Of a stretch of 64,000 nucleotides of DNA, positions 33,626 through 42,911 are shown one piece after another. Position 1 is the stretch's first letter; each line of letters begins with the position of its first letter. Position numbers and translations under genes: made by a program. The DNA comes from Colidextribacter sp. OB.20. Lineage in GTDB: Bacteria > Bacillota > Clostridia > Oscillospirales > Oscillospiraceae. The notes under the pieces are model-generated. The model searched no databases. It was given only the letters and a program-made list of their open reading frames with translations, and was not told the origin of the DNA. The stretch spans positions 30,674 through 94,673 of the forward strand of contig NZ_QWKG01000008.1 in the NCBI RefSeq assembly GCF_009911595.1, in the 5' to 3' direction.

Positions 33626-34623
33626 ACGCTCTCTTGCAAGATGACCAGGCTGATGACTCCGAAGCAGAGCAGAACGGTCAGCGCGGCCCCCGCAAGACCC
33701 CACTTCATCTCCTTCCGGCTCAGGAGAGGCTCCTCTCCGGTGGTGGTGTCCAGATAGACCTCACCCCTCCGCTGCCAGCAGAAGAAATAGTGCTCCAGCT
33801 GTTCGCTGACCTCGTCGCCAAAGCGCCAGGTCCCCGCGAAAAAAATCAAAAGCGCCGTGCGGGTGGCCCCCTTGAAAAAGTCTCCAAACATGCCGTACAC
33901 CGCCACAATATAGGCCGCCATCAGGAGGGTTATCAGGAGCGTGCGCCGGGCCGCCTGGCCCAGGCTGAGAAAGCGGCCGTCCTCCCCCACCAGCTGAATG
34001 CACATCAGCTTTTTCCCCAGGGTGGTCCCGGTGCGGTGGAGCAGCAGCGTCTCGGACAGAAGCATCGGGACCAGGGGGACGACGCTCATCCGATACACAG
34101 CACCTGCCGACTGGAAGAGCCCCAGGCGGCCCCCGAACACAACAAACAGGTTCCCCAGCGTGAGCCAGACCAGGTAGTCCAGCATCCGCCCGCCGTACCG
34201 CCGGAGGGAGAGCCACCGCTTGGGGTCCTGGTCCTCCTCCAGCGCCGCAGCCCCCTCCCCCTGGCCCAGCCGGTCCAGCCAGCGCCCGGCGTCCAGGGTG
34301 GCAAAGTCCGCTCCGTCCTCCCGCAGCGCCCGGCACAGCCGGGCGGCCCGGTCCAGCTCCCGCTGTTCCCGGTCCAGTCCCTCCTCCCGCCGGAGCAAGG
34401 CGGCCTCCAGGGTCTGGTCCCCACGCTGGAGCTCCCGGATGTCCTCCAGGGAGAAGCCCAGCTGACGCAGCAGCTTCACCTTCAGCAGGATCTCCACATC
34501 CCGCCCGGAGTAGTCCCGGTAGCCGTTCTCCCCCCGGGCGGGGGAGAAGAAGCCCTGGTCCTCATAGTAGCGGATGTTGGCCCGGGCCAGCCCGGTGCGG
34601 CCCTCCGCCTCTTTGATGGTCAT
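33622..34623 (-). CDS. MerR-family regulator fused to an RDD membrane domain
   Basis: This 333-residue protein has a MerR DNA-binding domain at 1-70 (ARANIRYYEDQGFFSPARGENGYRDY), a coiled region to about 115, then an RDD-type domain with three or four hydrophobic segments (about 148-320) including TTLGKKLMCIQL. It would tether a MerR-type regulator to the membrane. RBS AAAGGAG. Ligand and targets are unknown. Confidence 0.85.
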   Translation of the reverse strand: MTIKEAEGRTGLARANIRYYEDQGFFSPARGENGYRDYSGRDVEILLKVKLLRQLGFSLEDIRELQRGDQTLEAALLRREEGLDREQRELDRAARLCRALREDGADFATLDAGRWLDRLGQGEGAAALEEDQDPKRWLSLRRYGGRMLDYLVWLTLGNLFVVFGGRLGLFQSAGAVYRMSVVPLVPMLLSETLLLHRTGTTLGKKLMCIQLVGEDGRFLSLGQAARRTLLITLLMAAYIVAVYGMFGDFFKGATRTALLIFFAGTWRFGDEVSEQLEHYFFCWQRRGEVYLDTTTGEEPLLSRKEMKWGLAGAALTVLLCFGVISLVILQESV

Positions 34624-34659
34624 AGCGATCTCCTTTCTGCAATAGACGCGTCAGACAAT

Positions 34660-34730
34660 GTAGGGGCGGATATCATCCGCCCGAATTTTACCGGACCTGT
34701 TACCAGCGGGCGGATAATATCCGCCCCTAC
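34660..34730. repeat. GTAG-palindrome repeat, B subtype
   Basis: GTAGGGGCGGATATCATCCGCC on the left, GGGCGGATAATATCCGCCCC then TAC on the right, with CCGGACCTGTTACCAGC between them. The middle resembles that of the copy at 19695. Confidence 0.85.
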
Positions 34731-34780
34731 ACCCTCACCCTACACTATCAAGGGGCTTTACAGTCAAGGAAAATTTTTAA

Positions 34781-34809
34781 AAGGCGGCCCGATTTCTTCG
34801 GGCCGCCTT
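34781..34809 (-). terminator. metK terminator
   Basis: Stem AAGGCGGCCCGA / TCGGGCCGCCTT followed on the minus strand by TTAAAAATTTT. Confidence 0.88.
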
Positions 34810-34817
34810 CCTGACGG

Positions 34818-35999
34818 TTACAGATTGGCTTTCAGGGCGTCTACCCGGTCTGTTTTCTCCCAGGGCAGGTCCAGGTCGTCCCGGCCGAAGTGGCCGTAGG
34901 CGGCCAGCTGGCGGTAGATGGGCCTTCTCAGGTCCAGGTCGCGGATGATGGCGGCGGGGCGCAGGTCAAAGACCTTGTCCACCGCCTCCTCCAGCTTGAC
35001 GTCGGAGACGGTGCCGGTGCCGAAGGTGTCCACCCGGACGGAGACAGGCCGGGCCACGCCGATGGCGTAGGCCAGCTGCACCTGGCAGCGGGAGGCCAGG
35101 CCGGCGGCCACGATGTTCTTAGCCACCCAGCGGGCGGCGTAGGCGGCGGAGCGGTCCACCTTGGTGGGGTCCTTGCCGGAGAAGCAGCCGCCGCCGTGGG
35201 GGGCGGAGCCGCCATAGGTGTCCACGATGATCTTCCGTCCGGTGAGGCCGGAGTCCCCCTGGGGTCCGCCAATGACGAACCGGCCGGTGGGATTGACATA
35301 GATCTTGGTATCCCCGTCCAGCAGGTCGGCGGGGATGATGGGCTTGATGACCAGCTCGATCATGTCCTTCCGGATCTGCTCCAGCTCCACCTCGGGGCCG
35401 TGCTGGGTGGACACCACCACCGCCTCGATCCGCTTGGGCTTGTTGTTCTCGTCGTACTCCACAGTGACCTGACTCTTACCGTCGGGCCGCAGATAGCTCA
35501 CCTTGCCCTCCTTGCGCACCCGGGTAAGCTGCATGGCCAGCTTCTGGGCCAGGGAGATGGGCAGGGGCATCAGCTCGGGGGTCTCGTCGCAGGCGTAGCC
35601 GAACATCATGCCCTGGTCGCCGGCGCCGTTGTCCAGGCCGTCGTCCTGACTGCCCTCCTTGGCCTCCAGGCACTTGTCCACACCCAGGGCGATGTCGGCG
35701 GACTGCTCGTCGATGGAGACAGCCACCGCGCAGGTGTTGCCGTCGAAGCCGAACTTGGCCCGGTCATAGCCGATGTCGTTCACCACCTGGCGGGCAAGCT
35801 TGGGGATGTCCACATAGCAGGAGGTGGTAATCTCTCCCATGACGTGGATCATGCCGGTGCAGGCCGTGGTCTCGCAGGCCACCCGGGCCTGGGGGTCCTT
35901 GGCCAGGATGGCGTCCAGCACCGCGTCGGAGATCTGGTCGCAGATTTTGTCGGGATGTCCCTCCGTAACCGATTCGGATGTAAAGAGCCGCTTTGCCAT
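34818..35999 (-). CDS. metK: S-adenosylmethionine synthetase
   Basis: This 393-residue protein carries [28 protein letters not shown] and [18 protein letters not shown], all diagnostic for MetK. It makes SAM from methionine and ATP. Start 35999 has AGAAAGGAG upstream; the longer frame runs through the riboswitch leader. Expression is controlled by the SAM-I riboswitch at 36031-36177. Confidence 0.98.
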   Translation of the reverse strand: MAKRLFTSESVTEGHPDKICDQISDAVLDAILAKDPQARVACETTACTGMIHVMGEITTSCYVDIPKLARQVVNDIGYDRAKFGFDGNTCAVAVSIDEQSADIALGVDKCLEAKEGSQDDGLDNGAGDQGMMFGYACDETPELMPLPISLAQKLAMQLTRVRKEGKVSYLRPDGKSQVTVEYDENNKPKRIEAVVVSTQHGPEVELEQIRKDMIELVIKPIIPADLLDGDTKIYVNPTGRFVIGGPQGDSGLTGRKIIVDTYGGSAPHGGGCFSGKDPTKVDRSAAYAARWVAKNIVAAGLASRCQVQLAYAIGVARPVSVRVDTFGTGTVSDVKLEEAVDKVFDLRPAAIIRDLDLRRPIYRQLAAYGHFGRDDLDLPWEKTDRVDALKANL

Positions 36000-36030
36000 A
36001 GTTTTTTCTCCTTTCTTTTTTCGGGAGCGC

Positions 36031-36063
36031 AAAAAACGCCCCGCCGGTTCAGGCGGAGCGTTT
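36031..36063 (-). terminator. SAM riboswitch terminator
   Basis: On the minus strand: AAACGCTCCGCC, short loop, GGCGGGGCGTTT, then TTT. One mismatch in the 12-bp stem. Expected to form when SAM is bound. Confidence 0.88.
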
Positions 36064-36077
36064 CTATCTGGTTGCAC

Positions 36078-36177
36078 CCTCATCTTTCGATACACTACCG
36101 CCGGATTTAGCACCTTGCGCCTTCCGCGCAGGTTGCCGGGCTTCATCGGGCCGTTCCCTCCACCGCTCTTGATAAGG
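36078..36177 (-). promoter_or_regulatory. SAM-I (S-box) riboswitch aptamer
   Basis: The minus-strand RNA has CCTTATC (36177-36171) pairing with GATGAGG (36084-36078) as P1. Between them lie the conserved AAGAG..GGTGGAGGGAA, GGCCCGATGAAGCCCGGCAACC and AAGGTGCTAAATCC cores. SAM binding stabilises P1 and lets the downstream terminator form, shutting off metK. Confidence 0.95.
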
Positions 36178-36199
36178 CTATTCAATTGTCGCAGTCTTA

Positions 36200-36227
36200 A
36201 TTATAGCAGGGCCGCGCCGTTTGTCAA
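36200..36227 (-). promoter_or_regulatory. metK leader promoter
   Basis: On the minus strand TTGACA (36227-36222), 16 bases, TATAAT (36205-36200). Confidence 0.85.
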
Positions 36228-36265
36228 GGGGTTTCGCTCTGATTTTTCCCGGCCGGGGCCAGGAG

Positions 36266-37852
36266 TTATTCTGCCCCCTTCGCCACCGCCTCGGCCACCC
36301 GGATGCCGTCCACAGCGGCGGAGACAATGCCCCCGGCATACCCCGCCCCCTCGCCGCAGGGGTAGAGGCCCCGGAGGGGGGACTGGAGGCTGTTGTCCCG
36401 GAGGACGCGCACCGGAGAGGAGGACCGGGTCTCCACCCCGGTGAGGACGGCGTCCGGAGCGGCAAAGCCCCGGAGCTTCCGGTCCAGCAGGGGCAGAGCC
36501 TGGGCCAGGGTGTCCGTCACATAGCCGGGCAGACAGGGCCGCAGGTCCGTCCAGGTGATGCCGGGGCGGTAGGTGGGCGCAACAGCCCCCGCCCCCTCCG
36601 AGGGCCGGTTCCGGAGGAAATCCTCCACCCGCTGGGCCGGGGCTTGAAACCCGCCGCCCCCCAGGCGGAAGGCGGAACGCTCCCACTGCTCCTGAAAGCG
36701 GACCCCGGCCAGGGGATCATCCCCCGGAAAGTCCTCCGGGCCCACCCCCACCAGCAGACCTCCGTTGATGTTCTCCCCGTCCCGGGCCCGGCGGCTCATG
36801 CCGTTGGTGACCAGGCCTCCCCGCTCCGAGGCCGCCGCCACCACCTGCCCTCCCGGGCAGACGCAGAAGGTGAAGGCCGACCGGCCGTCAGGCAGATGAC
36901 AGGCCAGCTTGTAGTCGGAGGGGGGCAGCTTCTCCCAGAGGGGGCCGTACTGCTGTAGGCTGATACCCCGCTGCCGGTGCTCCAGGCGGACGCCGACGGC
37001 AAATTTTTTCTGCTCCATGGGCACCCCCGCCTCCCGGAGCATGGCGAAGGTGTCCCGGGCGGAGTGGCCGGGGGCCAGAATGAGGGCGTCCGCAGCCAGG
37101 GAGTACCGCCCCTGGGGGCCCTCCGCCTCAATCCCGGTGAGCGCGCCCCCGGACACCGTCAGGCCGGTGAGCCTGTGGCCGAAGCGCACGTCGCAGCCCA
37201 GGGAAATCAGCTCCTGCCGGATGGTCCTTACTACCTCCCGGAGGACGTCGGTGCCGATATGGGGCCGGTGTGAGTACCTCACGTCGGCGGGAGCCCCCGC
37301 CTCCACCAGGGCGTCCAGCACGGCGGAGATGCGCCTGTCGTGGGTGCCGGTGGTGAGCTTGCCATCGGAGAAGGTGCCCGCGCCCCCCTCGCCGAACTGG
37401 ACGTTGGAGCTCTCATCCAAAGCCCCGGTCTCCCAGAAGCGGCCCACATCCAGGGTGCGCCGGTCCACGTCCTGCCCCCGCTCCAGCACCACGCAGGGCA
37501 AACCGTTCCGGGCCAGGAACAGGGCGGCGAACAGCCCCGCCGGGCCCATCCCCACCACCACCGGAGGCAGGGAGGAGCGCCGGGAGACCGCCGGAAAGTC
37601 GTAGGGCACCCGCTGGGTCAGGGTAATTCCCCGGCCGGGAGCTCTTTTGACCAGGGCCTCCTCGTTGGGCATGGACAGCTCCACCGTATAGACATAGCGG
37701 ACGCTGCCCTTATCCCGGGCATCGATGGACTGCCGGACGATCTCCAGCTCCCCCAGCGCCCCGGGACGCACCCCCAGGGCCCGGGCCGCCCGTCCGCGCA
37801 GCAGGTCGAAGTCCCCGTCCACAGGCAGGGACAGATTTCCGATGCGTATCAT
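36266..37852 (-). CDS. FAD-dependent dehydrogenase (COG2509 type)
   Basis: This 528-residue protein has a substrate-like N-terminal domain (1-90), an FAD-binding GMGPAGLFAALFLARNG (about 98), the motif FGEGGAGTFSDGKL and a C-terminal FAD segment GLYPCGEGAGYAGGIVSAA. It belongs to the large uncharacterised FAD dehydrogenase family of Firmicutes; substrate is unknown. ATG 37852 follows GAGGAG. Confidence 0.9.
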   Translation of the reverse strand: MIRIGNLSLPVDGDFDLLRGRAARALGVRPGALGELEIVRQSIDARDKGSVRYVYTVELSMPNEEALVKRAPGRGITLTQRVPYDFPAVSRRSSLPPVVVGMGPAGLFAALFLARNGLPCVVLERGQDVDRRTLDVGRFWETGALDESSNVQFGEGGAGTFSDGKLTTGTHDRRISAVLDALVEAGAPADVRYSHRPHIGTDVLREVVRTIRQELISLGCDVRFGHRLTGLTVSGGALTGIEAEGPQGRYSLAADALILAPGHSARDTFAMLREAGVPMEQKKFAVGVRLEHRQRGISLQQYGPLWEKLPPSDYKLACHLPDGRSAFTFCVCPGGQVVAAASERGGLVTNGMSRRARDGENINGGLLVGVGPEDFPGDDPLAGVRFQEQWERSAFRLGGGGFQAPAQRVEDFLRNRPSEGAGAVAPTYRPGITWTDLRPCLPGYVTDTLAQALPLLDRKLRGFAAPDAVLTGVETRSSSPVRVLRDNSLQSPLRGLYPCGEGAGYAGGIVSAAVDGIRVAEAVAKGAE

Positions 37853-38008
37853 AAAAAGCCGCTCCTCATCGTTTTTTCCTATCTTATCACAAAAGCTGAG
37901 ACGTGAAAAGGCCGAAAACCTCTCCCCGTTTTCGACCTGATTCATGAAAAATTTCACTGATTCGACAAAATATTCTTGTTAAATTTTGCCACTCACCATA
38001 TCTTGTAG

Positions 38009-38050
38009 GTAAGACGGGCCAGGCCCCCAAGACCGGGGGACACGTCTTAC
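38009..38050 (+). other. Long stem-loop in the integrase leader
   Basis: GTAAGACG (38009-38016) pairs with CGTCTTAC (38043-38050); inner CCCCC (38024-28) pairs with GGGGG (38035-39). A weak promoter (TTGTTA, TATCTT) ends just before it. It could attenuate the integrase or be a recombinase site. Confidence 0.6.
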
Positions 38051-38090
38051 CGCAAAAATGCGGCAGAGAAAAGATATGGAGGTAAAAGCT

Positions 38091-39206
38091 ATGGCAAGAA
38101 AGACAGTGGAGCGCAACATTTCCTATGATGACATCCGGAAAATCTACTATGTCAGCATGGACCTGGGCAAGGACAAGGAGGGCAAGCGGGTCAAGCGCTA
38201 TCAGACCTACCGCACCCTATACGCCGCCCGGGCCGGCCTGCGGAACTTCCTGCTCCACCGGGAGCAGGAGCTCAACACCCCCAAGCACAGCCTGACTTTG
38301 GCCGACTGGCTGGAGAGCTGGATGGACACCATTGTCCGCCCCACCCGGGCGGAGACCACGGTCTACGGCTATCAGAAGATCATCGACAACCACATTCTTC
38401 CCGGCCTGGGCCACATCCCCCTGCTGGCCCTGTCCCCCATGGACATCCAGCAGTACTATATCCAGGTCCAGCAGAGCGCCAACCTGTCCTCCAACACCCT
38501 GCGCCGCCACCATGACCTGCTCACCTCTGCCCTCCGGTCGGCGGTGCGGCAGGACAAGCTCCTCCACTCCCCCATGGACCGGGTGGAGCCCCCCCGGGCC
38601 AAGCAGAAGGAGGCCTCCTACCTGCGGCCCGAGGAGCTCAAGCAGCTGTATACCCTGCTGGAGGGCCACCCTCTGGAGCTGTGCGCTAAGCTGGCGGGCA
38701 GCCTGGGAATGCGCCGGGAGGAAATCTGCGGGCTGAAGTGGGACTGCGTGGACTATGAGCGCAGGGTGCTGTGCATCCGGGAGGCCCGCACCGCCTACGG
38801 CGCCACCGTGGTCCAGAAGGAGACCAAAACCCGCTCCTCGGTGCGCACCCTGTACATCCCGGATGACGTGGCCCGGCTGCTACAGGATGAGCAGGAGCGC
38901 CAGGCCTGGCGGCTGGAGGAGCCCAGCGAGTTCGTGGTGCTGGACCGGAAAAACCTCCCTTACTCCCCCAACGCCCTGTCCCTGGCCTTCACCCGGTTCG
39001 TCCGCCAGCACGACCTGCCCCGGGTCACCCTCCATGGCCTGCGCCACTCCTTCGCCACCGTGGCCTCCTTCCAGGGGGTGCCCCTCTTCGATATCGGCAA
39101 GGCCCTGGGCCACGCCACCCCCGCCACCACCGGAAAAATCTATACCCACCTGGTGGACCACACCCATGAGGATACTCTGATGAAGGTGTCCGACGCGCTG
39201 AAATAA
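38091..39206 (+). CDS. Tyrosine recombinase / site-specific integrase
   Basis: This 371-residue protein has an AP2-like N-terminal domain (1-60), a SAM-like core-binding domain (about 75-165) and a catalytic domain with the full set of active residues: Arg in MRREEICGL, HGLRHSF, and LGHATPATTGKIYTH with the tyrosine. Phage/ICE-type Int. No excisionase, relaxase or phage gene is adjacent. ATG 38091 follows GGAGGT. Confidence 0.92.
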   Translation: MARKTVERNISYDDIRKIYYVSMDLGKDKEGKRVKRYQTYRTLYAARAGLRNFLLHREQELNTPKHSLTLADWLESWMDTIVRPTRAETTVYGYQKIIDNHILPGLGHIPLLALSPMDIQQYYIQVQQSANLSSNTLRRHHDLLTSALRSAVRQDKLLHSPMDRVEPPRAKQKEASYLRPEELKQLYTLLEGHPLELCAKLAGSLGMRREEICGLKWDCVDYERRVLCIREARTAYGATVVQKETKTRSSVRTLYIPDDVARLLQDEQERQAWRLEEPSEFVVLDRKNLPYSPNALSLAFTRFVRQHDLPRVTLHGLRHSFATVASFQGVPLFDIGKALGHATPATTGKIYTHLVDHTHEDTLMKVSDALK

Positions 39207-39220
39207 AAGACCCGTATCTC

Positions 39221-39346
39221 AGGACAATGCTGTCAAGATAAGGCTTCCTCCCCGCCGCCTGTATCCGTGGGCAGCTTGTTGCGTTCCTGCATCCCGCGAC
39301 AGGGCGGTAAGGCCGGGCGGCTTTTGATAACCGACAGCATGTGACC
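39221..39346 (+). ncRNA. Candidate structured RNA downstream of the integrase
   Basis: ATGCTGTC (39227-39234) and GACAGCAT (39333-39340) close a roughly 98-nt region; AGG/CCT extend the stem. Inside, CCGCCTGT pairs with ACAGGGCGG and GCAG with CTGC, giving a rod. A terminator follows at 39359. 6S RNA-like shape is one option, but no diagnostic motif or strong promoter was found; it may be an untranslated tail of the integrase mRNA. Confidence 0.35.
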
Positions 39347-39358
39347 TAAGAAAAAACA

Positions 39359-39396
39359 CCCACCACCTTTATCTTGAAAAGGTGGCGGGCTTTTTT
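39359..39396. terminator. Bidirectional terminator
   Basis: Stem CCCACCACCTTT / AAAGGTGGCGGG with T-runs on both strands, between the integrase and the YccA gene. Confidence 0.9.
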
Positions 39397-39450
39397 AGGT
39401 GTGGAAAATCCTTAGTTTATTGATATCAGGCCGGGGATTTTTCATGTCTT

Positions 39451-40167
39451 TCAGTCGCGCCGGCTGCCCAGAAAACGCAGCAGATACAGAAACAGGTTGA
39501 TGAAGTCCAGATACAGCTGGAGGGCGGCGTTGATGGAGGCCTTGGCCAGCATATCGGGGGAGGCGGAATAATAGAGGTAATAGCGCTTAATCATCTGGGT
39601 ATCATAGGCGGTGTAGCCCAGGAAGGTGGCGATGCCGATGAGGCAGACCACCCGGTCAAACATCTGCAAGCCGGGGATCAGCATGGACACCAGCCCAAAG
39701 ACGATCAGGAAGATCAGCCCGGAGAAGAGGATGGGCCGGATGCCGGACAGGTCCCGCTTGGTGAGGAAGCCGTAGGCGGCCAGGGCGCCGAAGTAGACGG
39801 CGGTGAGCAGGAAGATAAAAATGAAGCTGGTCATCCGGAACACGTACATATACACCGACAGGGTGATGCCGAACAGGGCGGAAAACACCATAAACAGGGC
39901 AACGGAGGCGCCAACCGACATCTTCTCAATGCGGTGGACCATGGTCATCACGATGAGCAGCGTGGCCGCCAGCAGAATCCACTGAAGCGCCGGGATATCC
40001 CGGTACAGCACCCAGGTCAGATCGGTGATATAGCCGAAGAAGGCCACCCCGAAGGTAACCAGCAGGCCCAGCATCATCCACAAAAAGGTCTTGGCGGTGT
40101 ACTGCCCCAGGGTCTCGCCCTGGCTCGCAGAATAGCTGCGGTCAAACTCATAGGGATCAAAGCTCAT
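39451..40167 (-). CDS. Bax inhibitor-1/YccA family membrane protein
   Basis: This 238-residue protein has seven transmembrane helices and the UPF0005 signatures YFGALAAYGFLTKRDLSG and LGYTAYDTQMI. Bacterial members are proton-sensitive calcium leak channels or modulators of the FtsH protease. Start 40167 follows AAAGGAG. Confidence 0.93.
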   Translation of the reverse strand: MSFDPYEFDRSYSASQGETLGQYTAKTFLWMMLGLLVTFGVAFFGYITDLTWVLYRDIPALQWILLAATLLIVMTMVHRIEKMSVGASVALFMVFSALFGITLSVYMYVFRMTSFIFIFLLTAVYFGALAAYGFLTKRDLSGIRPILFSGLIFLIVFGLVSMLIPGLQMFDRVVCLIGIATFLGYTAYDTQMIKRYYLYYSASPDMLAKASINAALQLYLDFINLFLYLLRFLGSRRD

Positions 40168-40248
40168 ATAAGACACTCCTTTCACTCCGAACGGTTTCAG
40201 GATACCCGTCTCAGATTAACTTTATGATAGCACTAACTTGTGAACAAA

Positions 40249-42444
40249 TCAACTGTTTCCGAACACCGCGCCATAAAAATTGTTCTCCACAATCATCGCT
40301 GTGCTGTTCAGCTTGTAGCTCACCAGCTTTTTCATGGTGGACACATAGCTCTCCTGCTCCTCGGCGGTCATGGTGACCCCAGGATTGGGGGTAAATTCCT
40401 TGGTAAAGCGGTTGTAGAAGCCCCGGTCAGTCATCCAGCTGGCGGAGGTGAAAACCACCAGGCCCTCGCTGTCAGAGAGGATGTCGCTGCCCGCCAGCAT
40501 CCGGGAGTCGTACTCCAGCCCCAGCAGGTTGGAGACGGTGGGCAGAATGTCCACCTGGCAGCAGGGCTTATCCACCACCACCGGCCCCTCCATAGAGGCC
40601 GACCAGAGGATCAGGGAATTTTTGTAGACGTCGAAGTCGATGTTGGACTCGTTCAGGCTCTCCATGTCCTTGGAGCTGCCGAACTTTTTGCCGGACAGCT
40701 CCTCCAGGGTGTCCACATTGAAGTAGGGGATATGGTCGCCGGTGGCCACAATGAGGGTCTTATCCAGCTTCCCCGCCGCCTCCAGCTTTTGCAGCAGCAG
40801 CTCCAGGGCCCGGTCCACCTCCATGCAGGTGGCCACATAGTTCTGGGTGGTCTCGCTGTAGGGCAGGGCCCGGATCACGTCCCGGTAGGGGGCCACCGCC
40901 CGGTTGTCCGAGTAGGGCATGTGGCCGCTGATGGTCAGATAGTAGACATGGAAGGGGGTGTCGGAGTTGATATAGTCGTCAACGCTGGCACTGATCATTA
41001 CCGTATCCTTCTGGGGCCAGAGGAGCTTGCCGGCGTCACTCACGTCCAGACCCTCAAACTCGCTGAGCTTGCCCCGGGAGGAGCTCTTGAGGTCTCCTAC
41101 CTGGAACTGGTGCCAGTCGTAGCCCAGATTGGAGTGGGACATGGCCCGACCGTACATATCCCCGTTGGGGTGGTAGCCTACCACGTTGTAGCCCGCCCGC
41201 TTCAGCTGCTGGGGCAGGGTGAGGTAGGCGTTAAAGCCCACGGTCTGGCCGTTCTCCTTGAATGTCACCTCGCCGGTGCGCTTCATGGTGATAGGACTGC
41301 CGTTTTTGGGGTAGAGGCCCAGGAGCGTCTGGCACTCGCCGTTGGAGGTGCTGGTAAAGTGCAGGGCGGTGTAGTAGTTGTTGAAGATGAAGCCCTCGTG
41401 GGTCAGCTTATACAGGGTGGGGGTCAGCTCCGGGTCGATGGCGTAGCCCGAGAAGCCCTCCAGCACCAGTTCGATGACGTTGTAGCCCTCAAACATGCCG
41501 GTGTACTCGTTCTTTTTGGTGGGGGCCACGCTGTTGAAATACTCCGCCAGCCACTTGATGTCGTCATTTTTCCCGTTTTCCGCCAGGGCGGCCAGGTCCA
41601 CCTCCATCACGTTGGGGGAGGTATCCACCACCGGCTGGGGGTCTGCCGTCTGGGAGGAGTCCGGCTCCCCGCTGCCGCTGGAGCCGGCGGAGGAGGCGCC
41701 CGGAGGCGTCAGGGTGCCGATGCCGGAAAAATCGTTCCCCATTGTATTCTTTACCGGGAATACCATGTGCTTGGCGTCCAGCCGGAGCATGGTCAGCAGA
41801 CCCAGCTGCTCCACCTGGTCGTCGATGTTGGTGTCCAGCCTGTACAGCATGGCGGGGGTAATGTCCCCCTTCCAGGGCAGGCGGAGAACCCCCAGGCCCA
41901 GAACATGGAACACCACGCAGGCCCCCAGCACCAGTCCGGCGAAGCGGATGTCCAGCCGCTCAAAGCCCAGCAGCCGGCTGCCGAAGAGGCACAGCAGGAT
42001 GGCGGGCAGCAGGAACAGCAGCAGGATGGGGATGGACTTGATTACCGTGGAGACAATCACGCTGGCGTAGTCGGTGAGCTTGTTGTTGGCCGCCGTCTCC
42101 AGGGCGCTGGGGCCGTAGTAGGACTGGAGAATGGTCTTGGCGATATACTCCGCCCCGAACAGAACGGACAGCAGCACCGCCAGCACCTTGGCCGTCAAGC
42201 TGTTGCCCGCCCTGCGCCAGGGCAGGGCCAGGGCCGACAGGAACAAACCAGCCGCGACGCTGAACACCACATACACCGGGACGTAGGCCAGAGAATTTCC
42301 CTTGCTGATGTGGAGCACCAGCTCCAGATAGATCAGCAGCACCGGGAACAGCAGCACCCGGGTCATGGTCTGGATCAGCACCCCGTCGCCATTCCGGCGG
42401 TATGCGGTCCGCCCGCCGCTCATCCGTCTGCCATTATACGCCAT
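40249..42444 (-). CDS. LTA synthase-family sulfatase-fold protein
   Basis: This 731-residue protein has five N-terminal transmembrane helices (to about 200), a Ser/Pro-rich linker (about 240-285) and an extracellular alkaline-phosphatase/sulfatase domain (300-720), with metal-site features ELVLEGFSG, the active-site stretch HFTSTSNGECQT and TGDHIPYF. Such enzymes polymerise or transfer glycerol-phosphate from phosphatidylglycerol. RBS GGAGGT precedes ATG 42444. Confidence 0.92.
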   Translation of the reverse strand: MAYNGRRMSGGRTAYRRNGDGVLIQTMTRVLLFPVLLIYLELVLHISKGNSLAYVPVYVVFSVAAGLFLSALALPWRRAGNSLTAKVLAVLLSVLFGAEYIAKTILQSYYGPSALETAANNKLTDYASVIVSTVIKSIPILLLFLLPAILLCLFGSRLLGFERLDIRFAGLVLGACVVFHVLGLGVLRLPWKGDITPAMLYRLDTNIDDQVEQLGLLTMLRLDAKHMVFPVKNTMGNDFSGIGTLTPPGASSAGSSGSGEPDSSQTADPQPVVDTSPNVMEVDLAALAENGKNDDIKWLAEYFNSVAPTKKNEYTGMFEGYNVIELVLEGFSGYAIDPELTPTLYKLTHEGFIFNNYYTALHFTSTSNGECQTLLGLYPKNGSPITMKRTGEVTFKENGQTVGFNAYLTLPQQLKRAGYNVVGYHPNGDMYGRAMSHSNLGYDWHQFQVGDLKSSSRGKLSEFEGLDVSDAGKLLWPQKDTVMISASVDDYINSDTPFHVYYLTISGHMPYSDNRAVAPYRDVIRALPYSETTQNYVATCMEVDRALELLLQKLEAAGKLDKTLIVATGDHIPYFNVDTLEELSGKKFGSSKDMESLNESNIDFDVYKNSLILWSASMEGPVVVDKPCCQVDILPTVSNLLGLEYDSRMLAGSDILSDSEGLVVFTSASWMTDRGFYNRFTKEFTPNPGVTMTAEEQESYVSTMKKLVSYKLNSTAMIVENNFYGAVFGNS

Positions 42445-42483
42445 TGGAATCGACCTCCAAATCAACCCATTTTTACTCCTCTT

Positions 42484-42512
42484 ACTTTACTCACTTGTTC
42501 CCCGTCAGTCAA
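42484..42512 (-). promoter_or_regulatory. Promoter of the LTA synthase-like gene
   Basis: On the minus strand TTGACT (42512-42507), 17 bases, TAAAGT (42489-42484). Confidence 0.65.
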
Positions 42513-42591
42513 GGGATATTTCTTTAATATTTCATAAATTCTGCGGGCATATGGTTTGCTTTGTAACCATATAGACGGATCAGTCTGTCCT

Positions 42592-42798
42592 TTATAAAGA
42601 CGCATAATGCTCAAACATCTCTCGCACATTCTTCGCCTGTTCCAGCCGTTCCTGTGCCAAAGCCTTGGCCTGCGGACTGTCCATCCCCGCCAGCGCCGCC
42701 GCTTCCGCCTCCAACCTGAGTTGATAATCCCGGGAACTCTCTATAGTAGTATGGAGAATATGGCCGGGAATCGGAAACAATACCGCTTTTTCTTCCAT
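42592..42798 (-). CDS. Small hypothetical protein
   Basis: This 68-residue protein is not recognised. It has a hydrophobic N-terminal stretch with FPIPGHIL followed by a charged helical region rich in Ala/Glu. AGGAGG lies 8 bases before the ATG, so it is very likely translated. Located 113 bases downstream of the ribbon-helix-helix gene in the same direction; both look like accessory genes. Confidence 0.65.
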   Translation of the reverse strand: MEEKAVLFPIPGHILHTTIESSRDYQLRLEAEAAALAGMDSPQAKALAQERLEQAKNVREMFEHYASL

Positions 42799-42911
42799 TA
42801 TAAAACCTCCTGTTGATTTTCAGCGGGAGGTGTGGCATAATAAGATTTACCAGACCTCCGGGTGTGGTGAATGGACAATCGGGTTGTGCTGGTTGGGCTG
42901 GCCCGGTTGTC

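Noticed and set aside
37958..39206. Prophage or integrative element around the recombinase
   Set aside because: Flanking genes are ordinary chromosomal genes and no structural, transfer or excision genes are present.
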